DNA from: Terebella lapidaria
Taxonomy: Eukaryota > Annelida > Polychaeta > Terebellida > Terebellidae
DNA: 64,000 nt
NCBI GenBank assembly: GCA_949152475.1
Contig: OX424560.1
Location: 2,108,001 to 2,172,000 of the forward strand
Reading direction: 5' to 3'
A model generated the notes under the pieces. The model saw only the letters and a list, made by a program, of their open reading frames with translations. It was not told the DNA's origin and made no database searches. Of the stretch, positions 1-10,325 are shown in pieces. Each line of letters opens with the position of its first letter. Position 1 is the first letter of the stretch. The translations under genes were made by a program, and so were the position numbers.

Positions 1-3000
1 ATGTTTTGCTCTGATCTCCTTTTCAGGGATCATCATTTATAAGTATTCGAACTTGGTATATCAAATATCTTGATATATCACACTTAATATTTCAAGTGTG
101 ATATTTCATCCATATGATGTCCCTATAGACCTATAACAAAAGTAAAAAAAGGCATTAGTGTACATTTTGGATTGAATGTGCTTTGAAAGTGTGTAATATA
201 ATCATATTGTACATTGTGATTATATGATATAGTGACCTCATGGCAAAAACTTTCACTATCAGACCACAAAATATTGATGCTCTGATAAACATGCTGATGA
301 GCGTTGCCGAGAAGGAAATCCTTCGGGCCAAGGGGCTTATGATTTTTCAAGGTTTATGATTGTTTAGATAGAAGTTTTGATTTTGGTTCTTTTCAAACAT
401 TGAGTTTAGGTAATGTATTCGGTTTTGATTGTCTCGACCTTTTCCATAAATGGTAGTTCCCGAGTGTTGAATCACATTCGTTAGCGTGCACATACATGTA
501 TATATTAGTTTTACTTCTGTATGTGTGATGTTTTATTACCGGTGGCGTGGGTTCCTTCCACCTGCTCTGTCGTCACATTATCTGTCACCGGACACATATG
601 TTGCTGCATTCCTTGGAAGGTACTCGGCAGATGACAGCAGCCAGTGTAATAAACGTCCATATATCGTAGCATTTATTGCCCATAGCAGCTGTTACTTGAT
701 ATTAGAGTGATGTTATTCGTGGATGCCGCAATATATTTCGTCAGTGCAATGCCTAATGCAACCAATTTATTTCAGTGGTGATGCACAAATAGATAAATGG
801 ATTGTTATAGATTTTGTGTGGAATGTGAGCTATATAACCTCTTAATAAATACACATCAATAACATATGAACACTGATTGAAGGTACAAAAATGTGGTAAT
901 GTCAGTATCAATCTATTACCACCAATACAGTCAGATTTTGATGGTGACAATAATGCGACCTGAAGTGGATCAGATTAGTTACATACTTGTACACTGTAAC
1001 TATAATGTGTAAAGACTGGATGGATGAAAGTACATGCAATATTAATGCCTGTGTTTCCAATATCCATGTTGTTTAATAAATTCGCATGGTGTCATGGATT
1101 GGTGCTCGCTCATAGACAATCAAACCCACAGAGTGGCTACGTCAAAATTTATGTCAACACAATGTCTATTTTAAATTAGAGGTAATAATGTCCTAAAACC
1201 TCAGAATCTCATCTCTACACAATAGAGGTGGTGGTGGGGGGGGGGGGGGGGTGGAGGTCATGATCGTTCTAAGAAAAAAAATAGTCAATGTTGTTCAGGT
1301 TGGACCTTGAGCTCGGATAACGAGGTCGTCTTTGTTTGCCTGGAACGCAATTAGCAGACGTAAAGTGTTAAATTACATTCACAAGTGAATATGGATAATA
1401 TATTAACTTCTGTATATGTGATTTGTCAATATATGAGGTGTGGTTTTTTCCCACCTTCTCTGTCGACACATCATCTGCCGTTATAAAAAGATGCTGGATG
1501 TAGAAATTTTGCGAGCAAATGCCAGCATGCAACTTTATAACATGTTACAATCAAGATCTACTTCTTTAAATGTTTTGAGAATTGTTATACTATAAATTAA
1601 TAGATATTGCATAACCAGCATTGCATGTCCTTGAGACACCATATTACAATGAAAATTATATATATTATATGTGTAGACATTTATATCTATTAACTGTATA
1701 TATATTATTATTATATACAATTGACTTCATATTTCAAAGATATTGATGAGTAAACAAACATGCACATTCACATGATATGCAGATGGAAAAAAAACACCTC
1801 AAAGTCTCTAATTCAGGTGTACTGAAAACTCCATATATCACAGATGATTCTTTTGATCCTGTGTGTATTTCCTTATAGCAGGAGACATCAAGGAAGTTTT
1901 TTTTCCTGGAACCAGCCAATGTGAAGAGTGAGCATTCGTGATCACATGCAGTGAATTTCTCACCTGCCAGACATCATTCCCTGTCTCCTATTTTATGATG
2001 AGCACTCACCGCAAACAGTGGGATTTCGACGACTTTGTCAGTGCTATCAATATGATTCACCATACTGCTCTTCTTCACCTAGATCAAGTTGTCATCTTTA
2101 TCTCAAAGAAAAACAACTTTTATGTCGAAATGGCTACGTGACAGAAACATCACCAATTCAAACTTGTAGCTGTAATGAAAGCATGACATACAGTACGACT
2201 TTAATACTGAAATTACTTGATAGTCCAGTTTTGTTCAACTGGTCTTGTGGTTGTATACTGAATAAAGGGATGATCGATAGGTTCGATGATAAAGCAGGAA
2301 AAGTGGTCACCAAGGACTGTGTGAGTATGATATATACAAATAATAGAGAAAACGAGATGCATATGACAAGATGAAACACAATGAAAATATTGCAAGATGA
2401 AAATCTTTTTTCTTGGGAAGTGAAATTTATAAGGAAAGGCAATGTTGTTGTTGCACGTGCATTCATCCAACCCCTTGTATACCCTCTGTTAACGTTTGGA
2501 TACAATACTACAATACTAATCCTGAATGGACTGAAACAATGTCGTGCATGTGAGAATGAAATTAGGTCACCACATCGACTGATTCCCAGCTGGAAATATC
2601 ACACCTACCATCTTATCATGGTCTCTGTTGTCATGCTTATACAGTAAATGACAATTCTGAGATTATATTCGCCAAATAGATTCGAATAAGACCATTACCT
2701 AATTGTTGTTATTTCAATACGTACGAAATAACATGCTACAAAATTGATTGGTAATTTCACGTTTTGGTTCTTGACAGTGGAGGCAACATATTGTTTTAAC
2801 AATTCAGGAACAAATGATTGTTATTACTGACAATAACACATGTTATTGGAAACTACACTAAATCGAGAGAAACACAGCGAGAAATAACATTCATGAATTC
2901 TATAACATTCATGAATATTAGATCTTTTGGCTGTGTTTGATCAACTATCTCATTCACAATTGATAAGATCTCTTGGTGATCACCGGGAATCTTTGCAAAT

Positions 3001-4279
3001 ACGGCAATGTTATTTTATTATTCGGGTTCAATGATTTTCATCCGTTTCAGATCCTATAAATACTCTGATAATCGCCGCCAGCTATACAAATTCTATGCTA
3101 TTTTTATCAATCATATTGGGTGGGTGACTATGGTTGAATGAGGACATATGTACCCAGGGACACATTTTTTCTGTTAACGAAAAGAGCAAATTGCATATGT
3201 CAAGTTAACTTGGAACAATAGTTTTACAAAAAGATCGGAGAAAATAACAAATGTTTATGTAATAGTGCTACATTGGGAGCTGCCGGGATATTAGAGACTC
3301 AGTCAGTGGATGTGAAGCATACATGCTCTTTCGAGGCGAGGCATGTTTAACCATCACATAAACATAAAGTCAATTATCGTCACAATATGACGTTAAGTGT
3401 TTCAACAGTAATTCAGAAATAATTGCAAAAACATGCCGAAAACTGGGAGTGGAATGAAAATATATTGCGCTTATTTTTTATGTGTACATTGATATGTATT
3501 TCATGCACTACTGGATGTATCCATGAATCTCCATGAGCAGGAACATATAAGTATTCGGAAACATGCTTCCACATAATTGGACCTACTCCATTATTTTTCA
3601 TCTGACATGGGTGCAAATCATAATCAATTTTTGGTGAGGCACTACCATCATATACTGGGGAATATAAATTAACATTGTTCCTGATAACAGAGTAATAAAT
3701 CATTTCCACTTGAATCACTTCTGAAGATATACAATGATATTCTGCAAGCATTATAATTATACTTCAGTATACATATATAATGTATACTGTATTTTGTTGT
3801 GTTGTCTTCGGTGTCCCAGTGATGCATGTTTCAATGCATCAGTAGCCACTAGACAGCCATTGTCGTTCGACCAAATGTCATTAATGAAAAGAGCAAAGTG
3901 ATATTATCTACAAAATGCACAATATCTAGCCAAATGGAGGTTCATGATGTTCCATACAATTGTATCGATTTTTCCTAGAACAGTACTTCGACATTGAATA
4001 AGAGACTCGGTTTTGTTCGTTCGGAATACGTTGTACTTGGGTGTCCCCAGTTTAAAGTGAAATAATCGGTTTTTGGTTTTCCGGTTGCAAGTTGTCCTAA
4101 GAGCAGCTGTACATTGCAAAAGTTCCAATGCGCACAAGAATTTGCCTAATTTGACATTGAAAATCGTATTTTGAAAATAGTTTCGCACAGAACAGTTCCC
4201 ACGCAGTGATGCTAGATTAACAAAAATAGCTGAACATATAGAAAAATCCACAGCCCTATCATTTGCAACTCGTATATGT
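1..4279. repeat. Non-coding AT-rich block A (old paralogous DNA)
   Basis: I see no convincing gene here; the short ORFs match no family I know. An 11-nt-arm inverted repeat lies at 75-104. A piece of the 364-bp repeat lies near 900-950, and a G16 run at 1236-1251. Several stretches are diverged relatives of later sequence: about 650-780 resembles 11008-11120, about 2440-2600 resembles 13478-13640, about 2925-3000 resembles 15690-15770, about 3275-3440 resembles 16300-16470, and about 3640-3895 resembles 23790-24180 and 44770-45040. The block is therefore one member of an ancient duplicated series. Confidence 0.65.
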
Positions 4280-5830
4280 GTGGTATATTATATGGAAGGA
4301 ATATTCAGTTCCACTGTAACTCATCTGATAGTTGAAATGTATCATGCTTTTTGCCGGGCACTTGAAAATGGCAAAGAAATAAGGGTTATTTTTCTTGACA
4401 TATCGAAAGCTTTTGATCGAGTTTGGCATAAAGGACTTTTGTTCAAACTCCAAAAACATGGAATAGATGGTAAATTGTTGGACTGGTTATCCGACTATCT
4501 TTCAAATCGCAGACAGAGAGTGATTATAAATGGCCAGTCATCCGCATGGTCTGAAATCAAGGCGGGAGTCCCACAGGGGTCTGTTTTAGGGCCCTTGTTG
4601 TTTCTCGTGTTCATAAACGACATTACTTTCGTCATTGAACATTGCAGTGTACGCTTATTTCCTGACGACACGTCGTTGTTTTTAGAGGTGGATAATCGAG
4701 AAGATGCTGCCTTAAAAATAAACCATGATTTGAATTCCATTTCAGAATGGTCAAAGCAATGGCTGGTTACTTTCAGTGAACCGAAGACAGAATCTCTAAT
4801 TATTTCGAATAAGCATGGGACGGATCTTCACCCTCGTATCTATTTGAATGGAATTCCAATTAAGGAAGTAAACTCTCATAAACATGTGGGTGTTACGTTC
4901 TCATGTGATCTATCCTGGTCCAATCACATTTCTGATATATATACCAAGTGCACTAAAACTATTAATTTAATGAAAGCTTTTAAATTCAAGCTAGACAGAC
5001 GCTCTCTCGAGTACTTTTATACATCGTGAATTCGCCCTTCAATGGAATATGCAGATATTGTGTGGGCCGGTGCCGCTGGTAGAGACCTGGAAAAATTGGA
5101 CAAGATACAGAAAGAGGCTGCGCGTATTGTGACAGGTGCGACTGCTCGCTGTGACTCCATAGCACTCTTGAGTGATGTAAATTGGTTGACACTGTCTAAG
5201 CGTAGGAAACGTCACAGATTGGTGTTGTTTCACAAGATCGTGAATGGATTATCCCCTCCTTATCTATTCAGTCATCTACCAGATACTGTCCAGGCACGCA
5301 CTGCGTATGCCCTGCGGTCAGCTTCAAATATATCTAATGTACGTGCCCGTTTAAGGTGTTTCCGTAGTTCATTTTTCCCGTCGACCATTAACGATTGGAA
5401 CTCATTGCCCTTGCGAATCCGAAACATCACTACTGTAAATTCATTCAAGCGTGCTCTTTCTCGCGATGATTCAATCTCGAATCCTTTATATTATCGTGGC
5501 TCACGAAATCACAATATTCACTTGACGCGTTTGAGGCTGGGATGCAGCGGACTAGGTCAGCATCTTCACCAAAATTTGCATGTCATCGAAACATCGGCAT
5601 GTCAGTGTGGTTACTATAATGAAGATCCTGATCATTTTTTCTTTCATTGCCCTTTGTTTCAATGCGAAAGAAAAACGTTATTTTAAAATTTAGGTGGCCT
5701 TTTTATTAATTCAAGTATCCTAATGCGTGGTACACCTGAACTTTCTCTTGCACAAAATTGTGAAGTCATTGATGCAACTCTCAAATATATCTCATCAACC
5801 AGACGCTTTGAAAGAAAAGTACAAAACTGA
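4280..5830 (+). pseudogene. 5'-truncated LINE reverse transcriptase, in-frame stops
   Basis: This is part of the ORF2-type protein of a non-LTR retrotransposon. The frame opens without a true start, near the conserved 'STVTHL' segment that precedes RT motif A, so the N-terminal endonuclease is missing. Visible RT motifs are LDISKAFDRVWH (motif A, with a catalytic Asp), the AGVPQGSVLGPLLF segment (motif B), and FPDD in place of the usual FADD/YADD box (motif C). TGA at 5027-5029 interrupts the frame at a conserved 'IRPSMEYAD' segment. The same frame then runs to a second stop, TAA at 5684-5686, and can still be read to TGA at 5828-5830. The C-terminal part carries a Cys/His cluster (CQCGYYNEDPDHFFFHC) of the kind found after RT in many LINEs. 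Two stops plus the changed motif C make this a dead copy. The clade (CR1/L2/Jockey-like) is uncertain. Confidence 0.9.
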
Positions 5831-5962
5831 GTTTGAATACTGTGATGCTTGCATTTTTAAATGGTGGTATGTGTTCATATCAGTACATATGTTTAGTTGA
5901 GACCCATTAACATAAGCTTTTGCTTGTTTGGGGATCTTCAATAAAGTTTATATAAAAAAAAA
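5831..5962 (+). other. LINE 3' tail with AATAAA and A-run
   Basis: After the last readable LINE codon, a short untranslated stretch holds AATAAA at 5940-5945 and ends in nine A residues at 5954-5962. This is the expected 3' end of a retrotransposed LINE transcript and marks the right border of the insertion. No target duplication was identified, because the 5' border is not clear. Confidence 0.6.
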
Positions 5963-6580
5963 TATTCAGTTTGATTCTTTTGTGTTGCAAAAATAACGAC
6001 AATATAGCAAAATTCATGTCTTCGTTTATGTTAGCGCAGATGTAAACAATTTGTTCACATCGTGCATTTTTTACGATATGTTCAAACTCCACTGCAGCGT
6101 CATGCAGACGTATTTTGGGGGTTGTAACGATGCTATATCATCTAATCTTATATAATACTAAGAATCCCGATGTTGTCATTTATTAAAAGCTGGTCACGTG
6201 TCTGTGCATAAAGTGCATATTGGCTAGACCAACCGGTCAAGTTTTTTTATGTTCCTCTCGCCAAAACGCAATTCATATGCTTTTTTATGCTTGGTTTTTT
6301 CTGTTACTAGTGTCACGTATCCAGTGATATAGTGAATTGAGTAAGCTTGTTTCAGAAATCATTCCTCGTTTGTTTATAGTGTACCTGAAATATTGACATC
6401 AACTTGAAATTTAAAGGCGTGACTGGCACAGTACTTATTTGAATCAACACATACTAGTTTTAGATGTATTGTGTTTATATCATAAAATCCACGTCATACA
6501 TAAACATTACTTCAGTATTTGCATGAACCTTTCATATATATTATATAAATATAATAAAACAAATATTAACTTTTGATTTC
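5963..6580. other. Unassigned non-coding stretch
   Basis: AT-rich sequence between the LINE tail and the hairpin. I see no ORF of interest, tandem repeat or transposon end in it. Confidence 0.5.
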
Positions 6581-6662
6581 GGTGAATACGTGAAAATATG
6601 TACCTCTCGCAAGCTCGGTCAATATGTCTTCTGCGAGAGGTACATATTTTCACGTATTCACC
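6581..6662. repeat. Long perfect hairpin (30-nt arms)
   Basis: 6581-6610 is the exact reverse complement of 6633-6662, starting GGTGAATACGTG and ending CACGTATTCACC, with a 22-nt loop. Weaker pairing continues outside, between the AACTTTTG just upstream and the CAAAAGT just downstream. The arm sequence resembles the 'GGTGAATACGT' stretches in blocks D1-D3 (for example near 41243). A foldback remnant is more likely than an RNA gene, but the arms are long enough to make a stable RNA stem. Confidence 0.85.
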
Positions 6663-6792
6663 TCGCCAAAAGTCAATGTTTATATAATATATGCTATCCA
6701 ATTGATTGATAACGAATTTCGGGAACCGATTATTCCTCTTTAATGCAAGTCAAGTAGGGGTAAGGTGAACTAGGTGACATATGCTCAATGTT

Positions 6793-6869
6793 GCTAATTC
6801 CATCAGGTGTACAGTAGAAACAACCACATTTACCACACTGTCTGCCCCTGATGACGCCAGTGTGTCTTT
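6793..6869 (+). repeat. Left half-piece of the 364-bp repeat
   Basis: This matches, in reverse orientation, the part of the 45901-47075 tandem unit that reads 'CATCAGGTGTACAGTAGAAA' and 'CCCCTGATGACGCCAGTGTG'. It stops at a G14 run (6870-6883), after which a different repeat begins. The other part of the same unit reappears at 8126. Confidence 0.75.
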
Positions 6870-8110
6870 GGGGGGGGGGGGGGTGGGGGCGAGAGTATTG
6901 CATTTGAGTTTGTCTGACTGTCTGTCCTTCCGCGCGCATAACTCGGAAACAAATGGTCCCATCGATGTGAAACTTATAGGGATGAAGCGTTATGTTAGCG
7001 GTATGGTGGCACTCAAATGTGGTCAATATCGGATGAAGGCGGCAACGGAAAAGTGAAAATCACATAATTGGCTCTAACTCCGGTTCTACTTGATATTAAT
7101 TTTTCCAATTATTTTTTTATTTTTATTTGGCTAATTCCCGATCGTATGGTGTACGACCGATGGTCATACGATAAAAACTCTCCATTATCGCCCAACGTCG
7201 AAAACTTGGGGGTCACGATTTTGATTATTTTTGGCCAGCGACGTTTCAGTGCAAATGTCTGCAAATGTCATAACTCAAAGGCAAACGGTCCGATCGATCT
7301 GAAATTCATAGGGCTGGAGTCCTATGGTAGTGACTCAGTCCCTTTCAAATTTTGCTAAAATCGGATGAAAACGGTTGCCATAGCAACGGAAACAAAATAC
7401 ATAATTGGCTATAACTTATTTTTGTATTTTTCTTTGGCCAATTCCCGATCGTATGCCGTACAACCGATGGTCTTAAGACCAAAACTCTCAATTATCGCCC
7501 AAGGTCGAAAATTTGGGGGTCACGATTTTATGACTTGTGAGTGTTCTGAGATTCGAGACCATATTGTGAAGCCAGTTATCAATCTATTTGAACCGTTTTC
7601 GTTCATGAAATGTGCCTTGATAATTGAAACATTACGATGAAATTTTACAGCTCAATATTGAACTATGAGGTCAAGGTCACAGAAGAGGTCAAAATCGAAA
7701 AGTTGCAATAACTCTGTTTATGTTCATGATTAATTTTCCCTAATATATTTGTATTTTTCTGTGGTCAATTCTCCATCATTTGGATATGATCAATGGTCGT
7801 ACGATCAAAATTCTCCATTATCGCCCAAGGTCGAGAAGGGTATTTTACGCAGTATAAATCTGGGTAAGGCTGCAAAGTTTGGAAGGTCAGTGTCAAGAAT
7901 TGATGCCGTGGTCGAGAATGTGGTCAAAATAGAGAATTCGCAGGAACGATTAATTCTCCAATGATTTTTGTATTTTTCTATGGCTGATTACCGACCATTT
8001 GATAAATGACCAATTGTCGTATGACCAAAATCCCCGATTATCGCCCACGTTGAAAATGAAAAGGTTATCAGGTTTAATTTTAGTGACTAAATCTGAAGGG
8101 CCAGGGTCTG
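6870..8110. repeat. Degenerate tandem repeat, about four units
   Basis: A motif reading roughly 'TATTTTTCT(T)TGGCCAATTCC', then 'CGATGGTC', 'ACTCTCCATTATCGCCC' and 'AAGGTCG' starts near 7110, 7421, 7746 and 7966. The spacing is about 310, 325 and 220 bp. Between units lie shorter repeated phrases such as 'CATAACTC...AAACGGTCC'. The short ORFs here are by-products of the repeat. Together with the half-pieces on both sides it looks like the variable core of a repeat element. Confidence 0.7.
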
Positions 8111-8125
8111 CAATCTCCGATTGTC

Positions 8126-8197
8126 TCGTTTCTATTGCAAAATGTTATATTTTACGTTTGTTATTGGCATCATCAAAATCTGACTGTACTGGTGGAC
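8126..8197 (+). repeat. Right half-piece of the 364-bp repeat
   Basis: This holds the 'TCTATTGCAAAATGTT' and 'ATTTTACGTTTGTTATTGG' part of the 364-bp unit, ending in a relative of 'GATTGTATTGGTGGTAATAG'. It is the section that directly follows the piece at 6793-6869 in an uninterrupted unit, so the degenerate array of 6870-8110 sits inside one split unit. Confidence 0.7.
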
Positions 8198-8202
8198 ATT
8201 GC

Positions 8203-9044
8203 TATTCAATAAAACGATCAGGAATCACAAGAGTCATCTAATTGCTTATATGTATGTACATGAGTTTTCACTGACTGCAATAAATACTATAAAATTTGCG
8301 TACTGTATGAAATGACTACATTAATCATTCGAACAAAACACCTGCACTATGATATTGACGATTCACTCTAATGGATCATATTGTTGGTATCATCAGTGCT
8401 ATGAACTATATACATTAATTATCAAAATGGTCTATTTCAAGAATTGTTGCTCCTGCGCAAAGAAAAGTTTACCTGTACTTTTTAGGACAACAATGCCTTC
8501 ACTTTTGCCACATTGTCTATTTAAGGAGTGATTTCCCAGGGTTTACCGTCGATTTCCGCTACATAACATTGACAAGACATGCTTGCATAAAAACTGACCC
8601 TACAGAGTGTATTCCTTTAATATTAGATGGATGCGCTAGTCTATGTAAAGAGTACGTAAGAGTACTGCACTAAAAGTTGCACGGAAAAATCAACAACACG
8701 CGAAGCATACGACAAAAAATTGGCAGCATTAAGCTTGGAACTGTCACCATTTTTGAAAGAAGAAATGTTTATCCAAACATGTTTATCATTTGAACTTCAC
8801 CAAATATGTCAAACTGTCAGAGTAATATAGGTAATATATTGGATATGTGTGTCACTCTCCGTTGATAGAACACATTACTGAAACTATAAATTCTAAAATT
8901 TCGAATGGAACTCTAAATATATGCTTAACACGAATGCTCGTCAACAAACAAGAAGCATCTTAGTTTCTTATCGAACTGTGTACATGTACTATATTTCTGT
9001 AAATAATATATTATACAACAACATGAAGACTGAAGTCACACGTT
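8203..9044. repeat. Unassigned, paralogous to late-unit sequence
   Basis: No gene seen. About 8345-8560 is a diverged relative of about 49465-49690 and, more weakly, of about 52090-52260. All three contain an 'ATCATCA..GCTATGA' landmark followed by an AAAA-rich segment and 'GGACA'. The rest is AT-rich and featureless. Confidence 0.55.
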
Positions 9045-9052
9045 TTGCAGAT

Positions 9053-10317
9053 CAGACATGGGGCATTCGTATTCGGTATTCGAATATATTCGAATACTAT
9101 TTTTAAAGTATTCGTATTCATATTCGAATACATTATTCAAAACTCAGAATATTCATATTCATATTCGAATACATTCTGAAGTATTCATATTATGAATACT
9201 TTTACGAATACTTTTGAATACATAGAGTACAGCCATACATAACCGAAGTTCTTGCATCTATCGCTTATTCTCTATTAAACTTTAGTTGCCATACATGTGA
9301 ATGACACATAATTTTTTTCTCCTACTTTCTGTTAAAGATTCTGTATTGATACGTGAACCTGATATATTGACAGTGTAAAACATGAAGCAATTATTGAGCA
9401 ATTTTCTGTAATATTGTAAACCCCCGACACTCTAAATATTACAGATGTAATCGCTATACATGAATGCACAGTATAGACACTGACTTATCGCCAGCGGGCC
9501 GACATCGCCACCCCCCCCCCCCCCCCCTCACACACACACACACCACAGATGTGATGTTCATCACTGATCAGATTGTCATCAACTAGTAATCACCGGTGAG
9601 GCTTTTATCAAGAGCAATTATTATGACTCCGCTTACTGATTGATGTCATTGTGGGCTCTGTGGCCTGGGCATCTGGGCCATTGTCAAAGCACCCCGACTG
9701 AGAAATCTCACAAGACATCTCCATTGGATGACCCATGCATACATATCTATAACCACATTTCTACAATAGTACACAGGTACACCGCTGTGACTTGTAAATT
9801 TGTGACTGAGTGGCAACCGCAGCTCTACAAACGGATTAACATCTAACGGACATTGGATTACATAATCACGAGAAAATGAAGCATAGTAATCTAGTCTTGA
9901 ACAGATGTGATGTGAATGGGTGTGTGTGTGTGTGTGTGGGGGGGGGGGGGGTTACTGATAACTGATTATCATGACATAAACAATAAAATGTATTTTTATC
10001 AGATATCATCACCTTTGTATCAATGTTTGTATCAATGACATAACAATATAATACTTGTATCAATGTACTGTATCTGGACATTACTAGTAGGTAATGTATC
10101 ATGAGTTGATGACATAAACAATAAATGTCTAAACATGCCAATTGTCTTCTCTCGGAAAAGTATTCATGAATGTATTCACGAATACTCTTGAAAATATTCG
10201 TATTCATATTCGAATACACTCTAAAAATGAGTATTCATATTCATATTCGTATCCATTTCTATAGTCAGTATTCGTATTCATATTCGAATACATCTCAAAG
10301 TATTCGCCCCATGTCTG
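9053..10317. mobile_element. hAT-like non-autonomous DNA transposon, 8-bp TSD
   Basis: The termini are inverted (CAGACATGGGGC at the left, GCCCCATGTCTG at the right) and are flanked by the identical 8-mer TTGCAGAT at 9045-9052 and 10318-10325. An 8-bp duplication with CA...TG ends is the signature of the hAT superfamily. Both subterminal zones, about 9063-9220 and 10150-10305, are packed with copies of TATTCGAATA and TATTCATA. Such motif clusters are typical places for transposase binding. No transposase is encoded. The interior holds a C17 run followed by CA repeats (9511-9542), a GT repeat followed by G14 (9921-9951), and otherwise unremarkable DNA. Confidence 0.88.
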
Positions 10318-10325
10318 TTGCAGAT

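Noticed and set aside
123..3751. Many 60-118 codon ORFs in block A as small proteins
   Set aside because: AT-rich chance ORFs on both strands. Their diverged paralogues in block B do not preserve the frames.
6581..6662. microRNA precursor
   Set aside because: A perfectly paired 30-bp stem with a 22-nt loop lacks the usual mismatches, and the arm sequence is a repeat found elsewhere. Without small-RNA data the call is unsupported.
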